Shown: positions 1 through 11,400 of the stretch, piece by piece
Numbering within the stretch: position 1 is the stretch's first letter
Layout of the letters: the number at the start of each line of letters is the position of its first letter
DNA from: Caenorhabditis remanei
Lineage: Eukaryota > Nematoda > Chromadorea > Rhabditida > Rhabditidae
Direction: 5' to 3'
Assembly (NCBI RefSeq): GCF_010183535.1
Contig: NC_071333.1
Location: 2,914,001-2,978,000, forward strand
Length of the DNA stretch: 64,000 nt
Position numbers and translations under genes: made by a program
The notes under the pieces: generated by a model
The model's database searches: none
Seen by the model: only the letters and a program-made list of their open reading frames with translations
Told to the model about the DNA's origin: nothing

Positions 1-2040
1 TTTTCGTCAACTTTTCACAGTTTTTGTTGTTGTTTTAGGCTTAATTCCAATAGAAAATCAATAAATTTACGGAATTTTTTGCATTTTAGTTGTCGCCGCT
101 GCGAAATATTAGTGTTTTTCCGTGCAATAGCGATTTTCCGATTTTCTGTCATTTTCGTCAACTTTTCGCAGTTTTTGTTGTTGTTTTAGGCTTATTGTCG
201 CAACAAAAAGTTCCGACATTTTTTCCCCCTCGGTGTTTGCGGACTCAAGCCAAAATTTGATAGCTTTGGCTTAAGTCCGCAAACACCGACGAGGAAAAAA
301 TGTCGGAACTTTTTTATTTCGATAATAATTCCAATAGAAAATCAAAAAATTTATCGAATTTTTTGCATTTTTGTTGTCGTCGCGGCGAAATATTCACATT
401 TTTTGTGCAATAGCGATTTTCCGATTTTCTGTCATTTTCGTCAACTTTTTGCAGTTTTTGTTATTGTTTTTGGCATAATTCCAATAGAAAATCAATGAGT
501 TTTCCTTTATTTTTGCATTTTAGTTGTCGCCGCCGCGAAATATTCACATTTTTCGTGCAATAGCGATTTTCCGATTTTCCGTCATTTTCGTCAACTTTTC
601 GCAGTTTTTGTTGTTGTTTTAGGCTTAATTCTAATAGAAAATCAAAGAATTTTTTGGGATTTTTTGCATTTTAGTTGTCGCCGCCGCGAAATATTCGTAT
701 TTTTCGTGCAACAGCAATTTTCCGATTTTCTGTCATTTTCGTCAACTTTTCGCAGTTTTTGTTGTTGTTTTAGGCTTAATTTCAATAGAAAATCAATGAT
801 TTCTCCGAATTTTTTGCATTTTAGTTGTCGCCGCCGCGAAATATTCACATTTTTCGTGCAATAGCGATTTTCCGATTTTCCGTCATTTTCGTCAACTTTT
901 CGCAGTTTTGGTTGTTGTTTTAGGCTTAATTCTAATAGAAAATCAAAGAATTTTTTGGGATTTTTTGCATTTTAGTTGTCGCCGCCGCGAAATATTCGTA
1001 TTTTTCGTGCAACAGCAATTTTCCGATTTTCTGTCATTTTCGTCAACTTTTCGCAGTTTTTGTTGTTGTTTTAGGCTTAATTTCAATAGAAAATCAATGA
1101 TTTCTCCGAATTTTTTGCATTTTAGTTGTCGCCGCCGCGAAATATTCACATTTTTCGTGCAATAGCGATTTTCCGATTTTCTGTCATTTTCGTCAACTTT
1201 TCGCAGTTTTTGTTGTTGTTTTAGGCTTAATTTCAATAGAAAATCAATGATTTCTCCGAATTTTTTGCATTTTAGTTGTCGCCGCCGCGAAATATTCACA
1301 TTTTTCGTGCAATAGCGATTTTCCGATTTTCTGTCATTTTCGTCAACTTTTCGCAGTTTTTGTTGTTGTTTTAGGCTTAATTTCAATAGAAAATCAATGA
1401 TTTCTCCGAATTTTTTGCATTTTAGTTGTCGCCGCCGCGAAATATTCACATTTTTCGTCCAATAGCGATTTTCCGATTTTCTGTCATTTTCGTCAACTTT
1501 TCGCAGTTTTTGTTGTTGTTTTAGGCTTAATTTCAATAGAAAATCAATGATTTCTCCGAATTTTTTGCATTTTAGTTGTCGCCGCCGCGAAATATTCTTA
1601 TTTTTCGTGCAATAGCGATTTTCCGATTTTCTGTCATTTTCGTCAACTTTTCGCAGTTTTTGTTGTTGTTTTAGGCTTAATTCCAATGGAAAATCAATGA
1701 TTTCTCCGAATTTTTTGCATTTTAGTTGTCGCCGCCGCGAAATTATAGTGTTTTTTCGAGCAATAGCGATTTTCTGATTTTCTGTCATTTTCGTCAACTT
1801 TTCACAGTTTTTGTTGTTGTTCTAGGCTGAATTCCGGACGAAAATCAAGGAATTTTCCAAATTTTTCGCATTTTAGTTGTCGCCGCCGTGAAATATTCAC
1901 ATTTTTCGAGCAATAGCGATTTTCTGATTTTCTGTCATTTTCGTCAACTTTTCACAGTTTTTGTTGTTGTTCTAGGCTGAATTCCGGCTGGAAATCAATA
2001 AATTCTCCGAATGTTTTGCATTTTAGTTGTCGCCGCCGCT
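1..2040. repeat. 150-bp tandem satellite array (runs off the left edge)
   Basis: Successive units carry the same landmarks (GTCGCCGCCGCGAAATATTC, then TTTTCGTCAACTTTTCGCAG, then TTGTTGTTGTTTTAGGC). The anchor AATATTCACA recurs at 1141, 1291 and 1441, with variant copies at 1591 and 1741, so the period is exactly 150 bp. The centre (about 840-1740) is nearly uniform, while units toward both ends are more diverged, as expected when unequal exchange homogenises the middle. Because 150 is divisible by 3 and few stops occur, long apparent ORFs of 50-residue repeats appear on both strands; I treat these as by-products. The array ends abruptly at about 2040, where KDM6-like gene sequence begins. Confidence 0.95.
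195..325. mobile_element. 131-bp hairpin MITE with TA target duplication, inserted in the satellite
   Basis: The normal satellite text AGGCTTAATTCC is interrupted after AGGCTTA, and TA flanks both ends (193-194 and 326-327). The insert is almost entirely an inverted repeat: the left arm with AAAAAGTTCCGACATTTTTT and the GTGTTTGCGGACT block is mirrored by the right arm, leaving a loop of a few bases near 257-262. The tips read TTGTCGCAACAAAAAG on the left and, reverse-complemented, TTATCGAAATAAAAAAG on the right. A TA duplication and absence of coding capacity suggest a non-autonomous Tc1/mariner-type MITE; the family name is not determined. Confidence 0.85.
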
Positions 2041-4990
2041 AAATAGCACTGCCGACGCGTCCAGAAGTATCAAATGTTGGACAACCACGAAATCATTACG
2101 GAAAGACCAATGTGCACCGAGAATCGAGATTATGGTTTGCAAAGTCATCAATTGTGTGTGTTTCTCAACAAAAAGATGTAGCTGGGCTCGCGGAAGCGGC
2201 AAGAAGAGTTTCAAGAACATCGATGATGAGGTTAAGGTGAGAATAGAGACTATTTGGAAGGTTAGAAAACAACATTTTTGTTTCAGGAGACCAATTGCAA
2301 CGCTTACATCGTCCCATTGGAAAAAACTGCTCCAATGACATCCGACTTCCGTGGTCTCATCAATAGACTGGATGAAATGGTTTTGGCCGATCCCAAGAAA
2401 TTGGAGAATGTCGTCACTTCAAATTCCAGCTCCCACGATTATCCGGATAAGATCAGTTTCACTGGTTCACCACTTTTGGATCCAATAACTACTAGCAGTT
2501 GTGAAGTGCTCGAAGCAGCCAAACGTCGTAAGAATACAAATGAGAATCATGTGTATGAATAGTTGGATAAATCGAAGAACTACTACTTTTTCGATGGATG
2601 TAACCAGAATGTTGTTCCAAAAGAATTAGAATTCTTCGAAAAGTTCCGAGGAGAAGAACCGGCTCCTGCTCCAGGATATCTCCCCGTTCCTATTAACCAT
2701 CTGGACAACTTGGAGCAAATGCCCAGACTTCTCGAGGTGCTCTCAAGTACAAGTATGAGTGTTGTTCGTGGGCTCGGCGATGTGATTGGACTGAATCCTG
2801 ATGACTTCTTGATTGAAACTCTTGCTAAAGTCTTGCATGATTATGATTTGATATGTCTGCGACAGATGCCTCAGAAGGCAACCACCAACTACTGGAGCGT
2901 CCAACTAAAAGGAAAGAAGAGACCAAATCCTCGCGAATGGGCTTGCTACGACGCTCATCATACCAAGAAGCTCGATGAATTCAGTGAATACTATGAGACA
3001 ATTCAGGATTTGGTGAGAGAAGGTGAGGATAGAAAGGAAGATTGAACGGTTTCTTAATAATTCTGAATTCTAGTTACAGTACGGTTTTCAGTTAAAATTG
3101 GCCTAGTTTATGAGTGTGTCATAGTAATACTGTTTAATTCATCAAATAGACTTTTATGAATTATACAGAAAAAAGGTAAAGCTTCATTTTTGTAGTTGAC
3201 AATTTTTTGTACGGACACTCCCTAGCAAGTTACGTTTCGAGAACGTAATTTATCTTTCAAATCGAATTATTTCTATACAAAATAATGCAATTTCTGAGCT
3301 GTCTTCCTAAAATGACTATAACTTTCTAGGGAGTGTTCGTACAGAAAAGCTGTCAACCACACAAATGAAGCTCTACCTTTGTTCTATACGATTCATTAAA
3401 AATCTACTTGGTGGGACAATCAGCATTACCTGACACACTCTCAAAGTTGGCCAATATCAACTGAAAAGACCAAAGTTTACAATCTTTTGGACGGTACTGT
3501 AGATGGTTGCCTTATAATTTTGAACTCTAGTTGCCAATCTAATTTAAACATTTTTTCAATCTATTCACTATTACAGCCATCTTGCAACTCAACAACAACT
3601 TGGAGGAAGTCGAAAAAATCATTGAGGAGTTGGCGAACAAGATGAAAGAGTCCAGTATGTCAATGGGCGGAATCGATGGAAGATGCCACAATGGGCGCAT
3701 TAGGTACCAATATGAATTTGACGGATTCTACGACTTGGTCGAGACAAGCAGCGGTTAGTAATACTACTTTCTTTTTCAACATTTATTCAATATTCCCAAT
3801 TTTCAGAACGTGAATCTCTTCCCGGACTCCTTCCGTAGATGGCTGTGGAACACTTCTCAATTTTGCTGGAGAGATGATTGATGGTCTCAATAAGCCGCAG
3901 ATGTACCTTAAACTTCCTGGAGCCCGTACCACTGGTCATCTGGAGAACAATTGCCTGGCCTCCCTGAACTATAACATGGCCCCAGAAGATTGTGTTTGGT
4001 ATGGTGTCCCAATGGAATATGCTGCCGAATTTCAGAAAATAATTGCGAAAAAGATGTCATTGCTGACGATGCTAGTAGAACAATTCTGGAGCTGTGAAGA
4101 GGAAATCCTCAAAGCTAGAATCCCACTCCAGATGTTCATTCAGAAGCCAGGTGAGCTCGATTATGTTGGAATTGGCACATACCATTGGGTACAATCAAAT
4201 GGTTTCGCGAGGAATCTCAAATGGAACTTGGCCACGCCCACGTTCACTGAATTGGCTGTAGCTGCCGCTTGTCATGACCACTACGTGGCTAACAAATACT
4301 CGTCAGAATATTACTTGGAAATGGTGATGCAGAGAGCTGAAATGGATGAGAAGATGAAGAAGCTAGTGAAGTCTATTCTGATGCGGTCAGTGAAAGTATT
4401 TCAAAATTGTAAATCAGGAATCTGAGATGAGAAGCACAGATGATTTTTGAAATCCACTTTCACCGAATATCCTCTATTCCCAGATCACACGCCAACAGAA
4501 AATTCGAAATCGACTACGTCTCGAAGAATCACAAGGTCTTCACGATTCGAGATGCCAAAACTGGTGACGTGAAATTGGACTCAGTCGAACGATGTCAAGA
4601 ATGCCGTCAAGTACTCTTCAGTAATGTCCCCGTTGTCCTTATCAAAGAGCACATTCCAAAACAAAAGGGCAAACCAGCAAAGTATGTTGAGGATGATGGA
4701 ACTGGAACAACAGCAGTTCCACTGGTATTCTGCTTTGAGTGTTGTTCGAAGTAAGTGTGTTTTGAAATCTGATTCAAGAACTGACGTGTGGATTCTCGAT
4801 TCCAACTTATATAAAATCCTAAATGTCACTGCTTGTTTTCTTATAATTCCAGAAAGAAGTTCCGAGATGTCACTGTACACCAGCGCTACACCCTCATCAC
4901 TCTCGGTTCTCTCTTTGATGGATTCATCGTATTGAATATAGAGTGTTCCGTCGACATCTGGTACTCCATCGGCATCAGAAGTAGTATGGG
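2041..4990 (+). pseudogene. KDM6/UTX-JMJD3-like JmjC histone demethylase relic
   Basis: Exons can be followed by frame: about 2041-2236, 2287-3022, 3577-3753, 3807-4385, 4484-4750 and 4853 to about 4990. The first exon's frame is unsure. The third coding block holds the JmjC core: KPQMYLKLPGARTTGHLENN, with the Fe(II)-binding H-x-E pair, and later GTYHWVQ with the distal His. This matches the KDM6 family, which removes methyl groups from histone H3 Lys27. Exons 5 and 6 carry the KDM6 C-terminal zinc module with two pairs of Cys (CQEC and CFEC). Lesions: an in-frame TAG at 2560-2562 and a one-base frameshift at about 3833-3838, where the spliced frame hits TAG at 3836-3838 while homology continues one frame over. 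The donor after 4385 (GTCAGT) is weak. The 5' end abuts the 150-bp satellite, so the gene may also be truncated. Assembly errors could imitate the lesions. Confidence 0.82.
3075..3501. mobile_element. ~427-bp fold-back MITE in an intron of the KDM6-like relic
   Basis: Both ends carry TACAGTACSG-type tips (left TACAGTACGG at 3075, right ending CGGTACTGTA at 3501). Long imperfect arms mirror each other: the left side has AAAGCTTCATTTTTGTAGTTGAC followed by TGTACGGACACTCCCTAG, and the right side has the reverse complement of matching blocks. Arms are diverged by perhaps 15-25%, so the insertion is old compared with the large palindromes. It lies wholly inside the 3023-3576 intron, so it need not have broken the gene. 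No coding capacity is seen. Confidence 0.75.
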
Positions 4991-4999
4991 GAGACAAAA

Positions 5000-6930
5000 G
5001 AAACACACACCCACCCCCCCCCCCATTTTCTCAGACTACACAAAAATTGACATACACCCGTCAGGTGGCGGTGCCGAGAGGAGAGGTGGCGGAGAGAGGG
5101 GTGTCTCCACCAAAAATCGGACACACATGAGGAAGAGGGGGACAGTAAGACCCTACAGTAGACTCTCTCGTTTCTCCGCGTCTCTCGTCAAAACCATACT
5201 CTCTCGTTTTTTCTCTAACCTTTCTCTGCGTCTATATCGAAGAGCCCCCCAGAAAAGAGGAAGTAGCCGGTGGCCTAACTATTTCACGAGATGGCCTAAC
5301 TCTATTTTCTCTTTCAAGTTACATTTTCAAGAAAAAGAAAACATTTTACAAACTCGTAAAAAAGTTTTCTTTCTTTTGAAAATGTTCTTACACAAAAATC
5401 TAAAAAATTTGTGTGATTCTCACTTTGAAAATGCAAATTTTCGTCGAAAAGTAGAAAAAAAAAATGTTTACCTGAAAAGTATCTGAAAAAATTTATAATG
5501 TTATATTTTCAATGTTTTTCCTCCAAAATCCCTTTATTTTTCCCTATTTTCCACGTATAGTACACGACTGGCCCCCTCTTTCCAGCGCATAGTACACGGG
5601 CGACCCATGGGGCGCGTTTACGTCTTCCTTTTCCACAGCTGAGTTCGTCTAATGGAGGCTTAAGATGTTCCATGGATCGCAGGCAGAAGTGTCCTGAAAA
5701 ACTAAGCATCTTCTTTCTTTTCCTAGCCTGGCCTCTCTCATGCCCTCCGCCGTGGCACTGAACCTGACACCAACTGCCCCATCGCCCCGGCCAAGGAATC
5801 TTGAAAGACGATGCATCTGCACTCTTTTCACACCCTGGCGCCACCCTCATGCTCCGGCGTTGATAGAAAGAGATGGAAAGTGAAGAAAACATGATGAAAA
5901 GAGAAAATAAGCAAAGGTCACAGTTTGCTGACTTCAAACATGTCGCCAGAAGGTGCCAGGAACGACCGCTGTTGCGGCCCGTCTATTCATAAAAATTAAG
6001 AAGGAGATTTGTGAAGAACGAGTGAAAAAAGAGAAGGATGCGGCAGTGATCGCGTTGAATGAAATTTACAGTCATCGGATGCACAAACATGTATAGCGGT
6101 GCATCGGACTGACACGTCTTCTACTTGTTCATTTGATATACCACGTATTGAGTAGTTTCTATAAGTTGGCGAACAAAAAAAGAAGGGTAAGTCGAAAAAA
6201 GTATTGAAAAATGGGCAATTTGTGACGAAAAACCACAAGAATGAGCGTTTTTAGTCAAAAAAATCTGAAAATCTTTTATTTTTGAAATTTTTTACCGTTT
6301 TTCAGCTCTTTTCTTGTCAGAAATCCTTCTCTCTTGCATGAAGGCAAATAATCATAAACTTCGAGATTGAGGAATGTGTATTTTCGACCATCAACCTGCC
6401 ACGTTTGGATGGGTTTTCGAACGTTAGAATAGCAAGGTATCATGTTTGATGGTTTGGAAAAAACTGAGGAGAAGGTGCGGACCTTATACAGTACCGCTTG
6501 TTCTTCGTCACTAACTAATGTGAGCATACCTGTTTTTTTTCTATCTGATTTGTCTACATGCACTACATATTCTTTTCATCTGTAAGAAAGTAGGCAAATC
6601 ACTCCTGTGAATCTTTTGAAAAACAAAAGTTCAGTTAGCATCTAGACAAGAAATGCTTTCAGTCATACAATTTGTGGGTAGAGTAACTCATAAACACCGA
6701 CGACATGTGAAATAAGAATTACATGAAAGAAAACGGCAAGAAGACTCTCATACTAAAACAGAGATCGTTGTTCCCTTTCAACTTTTTTGAACCCTGTAGA
6801 GTTTCAGTGTCCTCCCTTTTTAATGAAAGTTTAACAAAAAAACTATTTATTAAAAACAAATATTCTTTATTCGACGAAGATGTAAAAAACAAATGAGATG
6901 AAGAAAGAGAAGTTGATTAGAAGTCGAAGA
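5000..6930. other. Unassigned stretch with TC-rich and weakly repeated sequence
   Basis: Bases 5010-5300 contain a C-run, purine-rich and CTCTCTCG-rich sequence and two GGCCTAACT motifs, which resembles dispersed Caenorhabditis repeat material. A minus-strand ORF at 5509-5937 and another at 6276-6563 (95 codons, including PIQTWQVDGRKYTFLNLEVY) are open but match no family I recognise and have no clear splice partners. Either could be a relic exon. I assign no gene here. Confidence 0.4.
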
Positions 6931-8092
6931 ATTTGGAGCTCAGTTGTACTTTTGGAAGTTCTGAAATGAGCACGTTATACTGTTAAAAAAATTAAGTTCG
7001 ACCAAGGATTTTCTAAAAAAAAAATGTTCGCGATCTAAAACGCAAGTGTGGCAATTTTTAATCTAGCTTATCGAAAAGTTCAAAACTCACGAAATAATGG
7101 TTCGCCTTCGTTCAGCTACTGTAGCGCTTCGATTGATTTGGGTAGAACTTTTTAGACGTCCTCCTGTAATCAATTTCTTATTTTCTTGCTAGAATACTTG
7201 GACACTTACAGTTTTCGCCTTCTTGACTTTCTTGGATTGAAGACGTTTTTTCCCTGGAGCCGGGATTCCCTGAAAGATGTCAATGAGAATAAGATGTTTG
7301 CGTCAAAGTGTTTTAAGTGAACTTACTCAAGAGGGCTGTCCTCCATCATCACTATCTTTTTCCATACTGCCACGTCTTTTTTTCAGACTCTTTTCCATCT
7401 CCTCTTTTTCCTTCTCGGCCTTCTCAAGCTCCAGTCTGGCAGATTCCAACTGGTGTCTGGCAGTCTTCTTCTCCATTTTTATAGACTCCTTGCGGCATCA
7501 TCTCTTCTGCGAAGTGCTGAAAAAATACGTTTGGAAAAATGGCTTCAAGGAACTAGAAAACACTTTTTTGTTTTCTTTAAGTATACTCAGTGAGAAATCA
7601 AGGCAATGAAAAAACTGACCTTTTGCTTTTGCCTCCTTCTCGTAGATTTCGGGATCTGCCGCCGTTCGTTCTCCGGAGAGCACTGAAATTTTGAAATATG
7701 AACAGGAATATGTTTCTTTTTTGGTAATTCGCTTGATCATAAGAGTTGTGCCCGGGTCTGTTTTTTATAGACTACGAAAAGTGATCGATATTAACTAATA
7801 AAGGTCATTGTGTCAGTTTGGAGTTATGGGACATGACCTATATTGTTGGAAAGCTGAGAACATGCTGATTCCAAATATATATTCAGTATTTCAGTGTTCA
7901 TATTTTTGGAAACTGAGCTTTCCAATAATATCTATCACGTCTCATAGCTCTTAACTGACTCCATAACCTTCCCTATCAAGGACAAAACGTCGAACACTAT
8001 TCTCGAAAACAGATTCAAAAAAACTTACTTCTACGTCGAACTGGTTCTTGTGGAGCTTCAAATAAAGTTTGGACAGACGCTTCTGTAAAAAA
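6880..8092 (-). CDS. Possible small spliced gene, basic and coiled-coil-like (boundaries uncertain)
   Basis: Several minus-strand segments look like exons with good splice sites. One is at about 8092-8030 (TTTTTACAG acceptor, GTAAGTTT donor); one at about 7682-7620. A third at about 7515-7325 contains a Lys/Glu-rich run (MEKKTARHQLESARLELEKA) expected to form a coiled coil. Short exons follow at about 7271-7211 (GIPAPGKKRLQSKKVKKAKT) and 7165-7090. No single frame passes cleanly through all of them: the Lys/Glu-rich frame stops at TGA right at its donor. The locus may therefore be a decayed gene. Function is not recognised; the basic tail suggests a nucleic-acid or nuclear location, which is inference only. 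Confidence 0.3.
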
Positions 8093-8369
8093 TTTAGTTT
8101 ATATGCGTCAATTGTGTGCATACTTTAGGTAGTCAGTGTTCACTTGCCTAGTACATCTCTACTTTTTTTTCGAAAAACATGTTTTTTTAGCAGTAATTTT
8201 GGAAAAAGTAGTTTTTGGGGCATTTTCTGCAAAAATTCAACTGAATTCAGGATTTTTATTAGTTCTACAATGAATTTAGTGATAAAAAAGCACTTGAAAA
8301 TCATTTTTTGGATGCAAAATTTTTTTTTTAATTCCTCTCGGGCCGACCGGGCCGGGCCGGCAAATGACA

Positions 8370-8416
8370 AGTATGAAAAAAACTGACCTTTTGCTTTTGC
8401 CTCCTTTTTTCATACT
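8370..8416. repeat. 47-bp inverted-repeat patch holding a copy of a nearby exon border
   Basis: The 12-bp arms AGTATGAAAAAA and TTTTTTCATACT are perfectly complementary. They flank a stretch (GACCTTTTGCTTTTGCCTCC) that repeats the sequence at about 7617-7636, the 3' border of a putative minus-strand exon. It sits between a GC-rich GGGCCGGGCCGG patch and the large palindrome that starts at 8440. Confidence 0.7.
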
Positions 8417-8439
8417 ATATATATTTTTTTATGTTTTTA

Positions 8440-10208
8440 AGAGGCGTTGTCTGTAAGATGAGGATTCCTCTTGGCACAGTTGCAAAAAGTTGTTTCAATC
8501 CGAACTCTTTTCACAGCATATGTACCCCTATGGTAGTGGTTTACAAAAAATATGTCATCAGTCCCCTATGACGTCATCATAGGAAAATATGACCAATAAT
8601 TGACTTTTCACCCAAAAATTCATAAAAATTTCAATTTTTCAAATAACTTTAGGGAACTTTCGCAACATGTTAGGAGTGTTTTTGACTACCCCTACACAAA
8701 TTTCCAGTCCCCCAGACACCCCAGAAACCGTTCAAGTGAATTTCACTTTCATGTTTTTCCAACTTTTCTCGAAAAATCCCTCTAGAAGTACTCAAATTTC
8801 AAATCGTATTCGTATTCTCCGCAAAAAGTTCTATTAGGTCCAATTAAAATCATCAAAAAACCATTGCACCATTTTGAGATATTTCGATTTTTTCAAAAAT
8901 CACATAAGGGTCCCCCCTTATGAAAAAAAATTTTCTCGAAAAATTCAAAGAAAAAATTTGTTTCGAAAATAATCAGAATATTGATAAAAAACATAAAATC
9001 AACCAATTCCGAGATGTTACACCGTAGAAATTAGTTTGAACCGATTTCGTTTTTTTCTTCATCGAAATTTTTTCCCATTTTTTAACGTTTTAATCAATAT
9101 TTTGTACTGAAGTACACAAATTTCAAGTAATGTACTTATTTCTCGCTAAATTTAGCAAATAATCAAAAAAAGACCAGTGATAAACCATTGGACCATTTTG
9201 AGATTTTTCCATTTATTTCGAAAATCACATAAGGGTCCCCCCCATGGAACAAAATTTTTATCGAAAAAATAATTCAACATTAATTTGATTCAAAAACGTT
9301 CAAAACTCTTTTACAAAACATTTTGTAATATTGCATCAATGTTCCAAACGTTAATAATGTTGAATTATTTCTTCGATAAAAATTTTGTTCCATGGGGGGG
9401 GCCCTTATGTGATTTTCGAAATAAATGGAAAAATCTCAAAATGGTCCAATGGTTTATCACTGGTCTTTTTTTGATTATTTGCTAAATTTAGCGAGAAATA
9501 AGTACATTACTTGAAATTTGTGTACTTCAGTACAAAATATTGATTAAAACGTTAAAAAATGGGAAAAAATTTCGATGAAGAAAAAAACGAAATCGGTTCA
9601 AACTAATTTCTACGGTGTAACATCTCGGAATTGGTTGATTTTATGTTTTTTATCAATATTCTGATTATTTTCGAAACAAATTTTTTCTTTGAATTTTTCG
9701 TGGAAATTTTTTTTTCATAAGGGGGGACCCTTATGTGATTTTTGAAAAAATCGAAATATCTCAAAATGGTGCAATGGTTTTTTGATGATTTTAATTGGAC
9801 CTAATAGAACTTTTTGCGGAGAATACGAATACGATTTGAAATTTGAGTACTTCTAGAGGGATTTTTCGAGAAAAGTTGGAAAAACATGAAAGTGAAATTC
9901 ACTTGAACGGTTTCTGGGGTGTCTGGGGGACTGGAAATTTGTGTAGGGGTAGTCAAAAACACTCCTAACATGTTGCGAAAATTTCCTAAAGTTATTTGAA
10001 AAATTGAAATTTTTATGAATTTTTGGGTGAAAAGTCAATTATTGGTCATATTTTCCTATGATGACGTCATAGGGGACTGATGACATATTTTTTGTAAACC
10101 ACTATTATAGGGCTACATATGCTGTAAAAAGAGTTCGGATTGAAACAACTTTTTGCAACTGTGCCAAGGCCCAACACAAACATTCTCACTCTTACAGATA
10201 GTGCCTCT
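8440..10208. mobile_element. 1.77-kb near-perfect palindromic fold-back element
   Basis: The sequence reads the same on both strands around a centre near 9319: for example CCATGG at 9242-9247 pairs with 9390-9395, and the CCTATGACGTCATCATAGG block near 8562 pairs with the one near 10060. Arms are about 840 bp each with only scattered mismatches; the loop is roughly 9283-9354. The outer tips are AGAGGCGTTGTCTGTAAG on the left and its imperfect complement on the right, flanked by TA on both sides (8438-8439 and 10209-10210), consistent with a TA target duplication. No transposase is encoded. The transcript would form a very long hairpin RNA. Confidence 0.88.
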
Positions 10209-10800
10209 TAATACAACAAAACTTGAAAAAACACAATCAACATTGGAAAATGTTCAAAATGTTTGGTTAACCGGAAACACCATAAATCATACTTTCAAAA
10301 AACTTGCTCACCTTCCACAACTACTTCGGCTCCAATTCAAAAATATATAGATAGAAAGATTAGAATTCAAAAAAAATAGGAATACATTTTTTCGGCGTCT
10401 ATGCAGTAAGACACCTCGAGGACACTACTGGGGAGAAATCGATGTGTCTCTCTTTGTCTTTACATTGTTTGATCAGTGACGTAGATGTGCGTTCTCTCAT
10501 TCTGCGCTCTCTTATTTTGCAACACTCTTTTTATCTCTTTTGGTGAGCGAAAGGCACACTCGATCGTAAATATCAGGCAATAACTGGGTGTTATGCAAAC
10601 GCGCCCTATTGCGCCACTCAAAAACGTGGTAGTTTGAATTCATTTATTTGAAAGTACTGTTATTTTTTGAAGAAAAAACGATTTTAATTGAAATTCCGGA
10701 CGAAATGAATGTTTTCAGATCACAACTTCGATTGATGGATTATAGAAGATCTTTTTCGAACAATCTTTGTCAATAAATATTCATTTAAAAATTAAGAAAG
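10209..10800. other. Unassigned stretch; one short open frame next to the palindrome
   Basis: A plus-strand frame from within the palindrome tip to TAG at 10348-10350 follows a possible acceptor (CTTACAG at about 10198) and reads as plausible protein (VWLTGNTINHTFKKLAHLPQ). It could be a lost exon, but no partner exon is visible. Bases 10390-10620 have the CTCTCTTTGTCTT-type sequence common in worm intergenic repeats. I see nothing definite. Confidence 0.3.
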
Positions 10801-10814
10801 CTTTTCTCTCATTA

Positions 10815-11190
10815 ACGGTCTTTTACAAAATTCCAGACGGTTCCCATGACTAAACAAAAGTTAGACTGGTATTTTCGACAATTCCACTCCATTTAAGAAC
10901 TAAAAAAAGTTGTTTTATTCACAATGAAAGAAAAAAAGAAGTTTAAAACAACATTTTCCACATAAGCGGATTTTCAGCCAAATTGCAGATGGTTTCGGTG
11001 ACTGAGCAAAAGTTAGACTGGTATTTTGTACAATGACACTCCATTTAAGAACTAAAAAAAGTTGTTTCATTCACAATGAAAGAAATAGAAAAGTTTAAAA
11101 CAATATTTTTGACACAAGCGGATATTCAGTCAAATTTCAGACGGTTCCCATGAAAAAACAAAAGTTAGACTTCATTTTCGACAAATATGG
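10815..11190. repeat. 152-bp tandem repeat, about 2.5 copies
   Basis: The block AAAAGTTAGACTGGTATTTT, followed by CACTCCATTTAAGAAC and AAAAAAGTTGTTT, occurs with TTAGAC anchors at 10861, 11013 and 11165, giving a 152-bp spacing. The third copy is partial and diverged. No coding potential is apparent. Confidence 0.8.
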
Positions 11191-11269
11191 TGATTTACTT
11201 TTGAAGAAGATAAAACTTTTCAATTGATTTTCAAAAAATCTGCAAACTGGATTATAGAAGCACGAAAAT

Positions 11270-11400
11270 TCTTCCAGACTTCAAACTGAGAAATCAGTCA
11301 ATCGATGTAGCTACAATACACAACGATTAACGGACCGCCTAGCTAACAGTTCTCGGAAAAAAACTTACTGGGGGTGATCAGTGATCTCTGACTCATTATA
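11270..11400. repeat. Dispersed repeat, copy 1 (partner at 62555-62700)
   Basis: The stretch CCAGACTTCAAACTGAG, then CAGTCAATCG, then ACCGCCTAGCTAACAGT and AACTTACT is matched, with divergence, at 62555-62700 (CCAGACATCAAGCTGA, GTTAATCG, ACCGCTTAGCTAACAGT, AACTTACT), followed in both by a GATCAG...GATCT block. On the minus strand both end in a GTAAGTTT donor-like site, so the repeat may include an exon edge of an old mobile element or gene family. Confidence 0.6.

Noticed and set aside
943..1797. 284-codon minus-strand ORF of 50-residue repeats
   Set aside because: Explained by the 150-bp satellite period; the opposite strand is also open, and units vary without codon-position bias that I can see.
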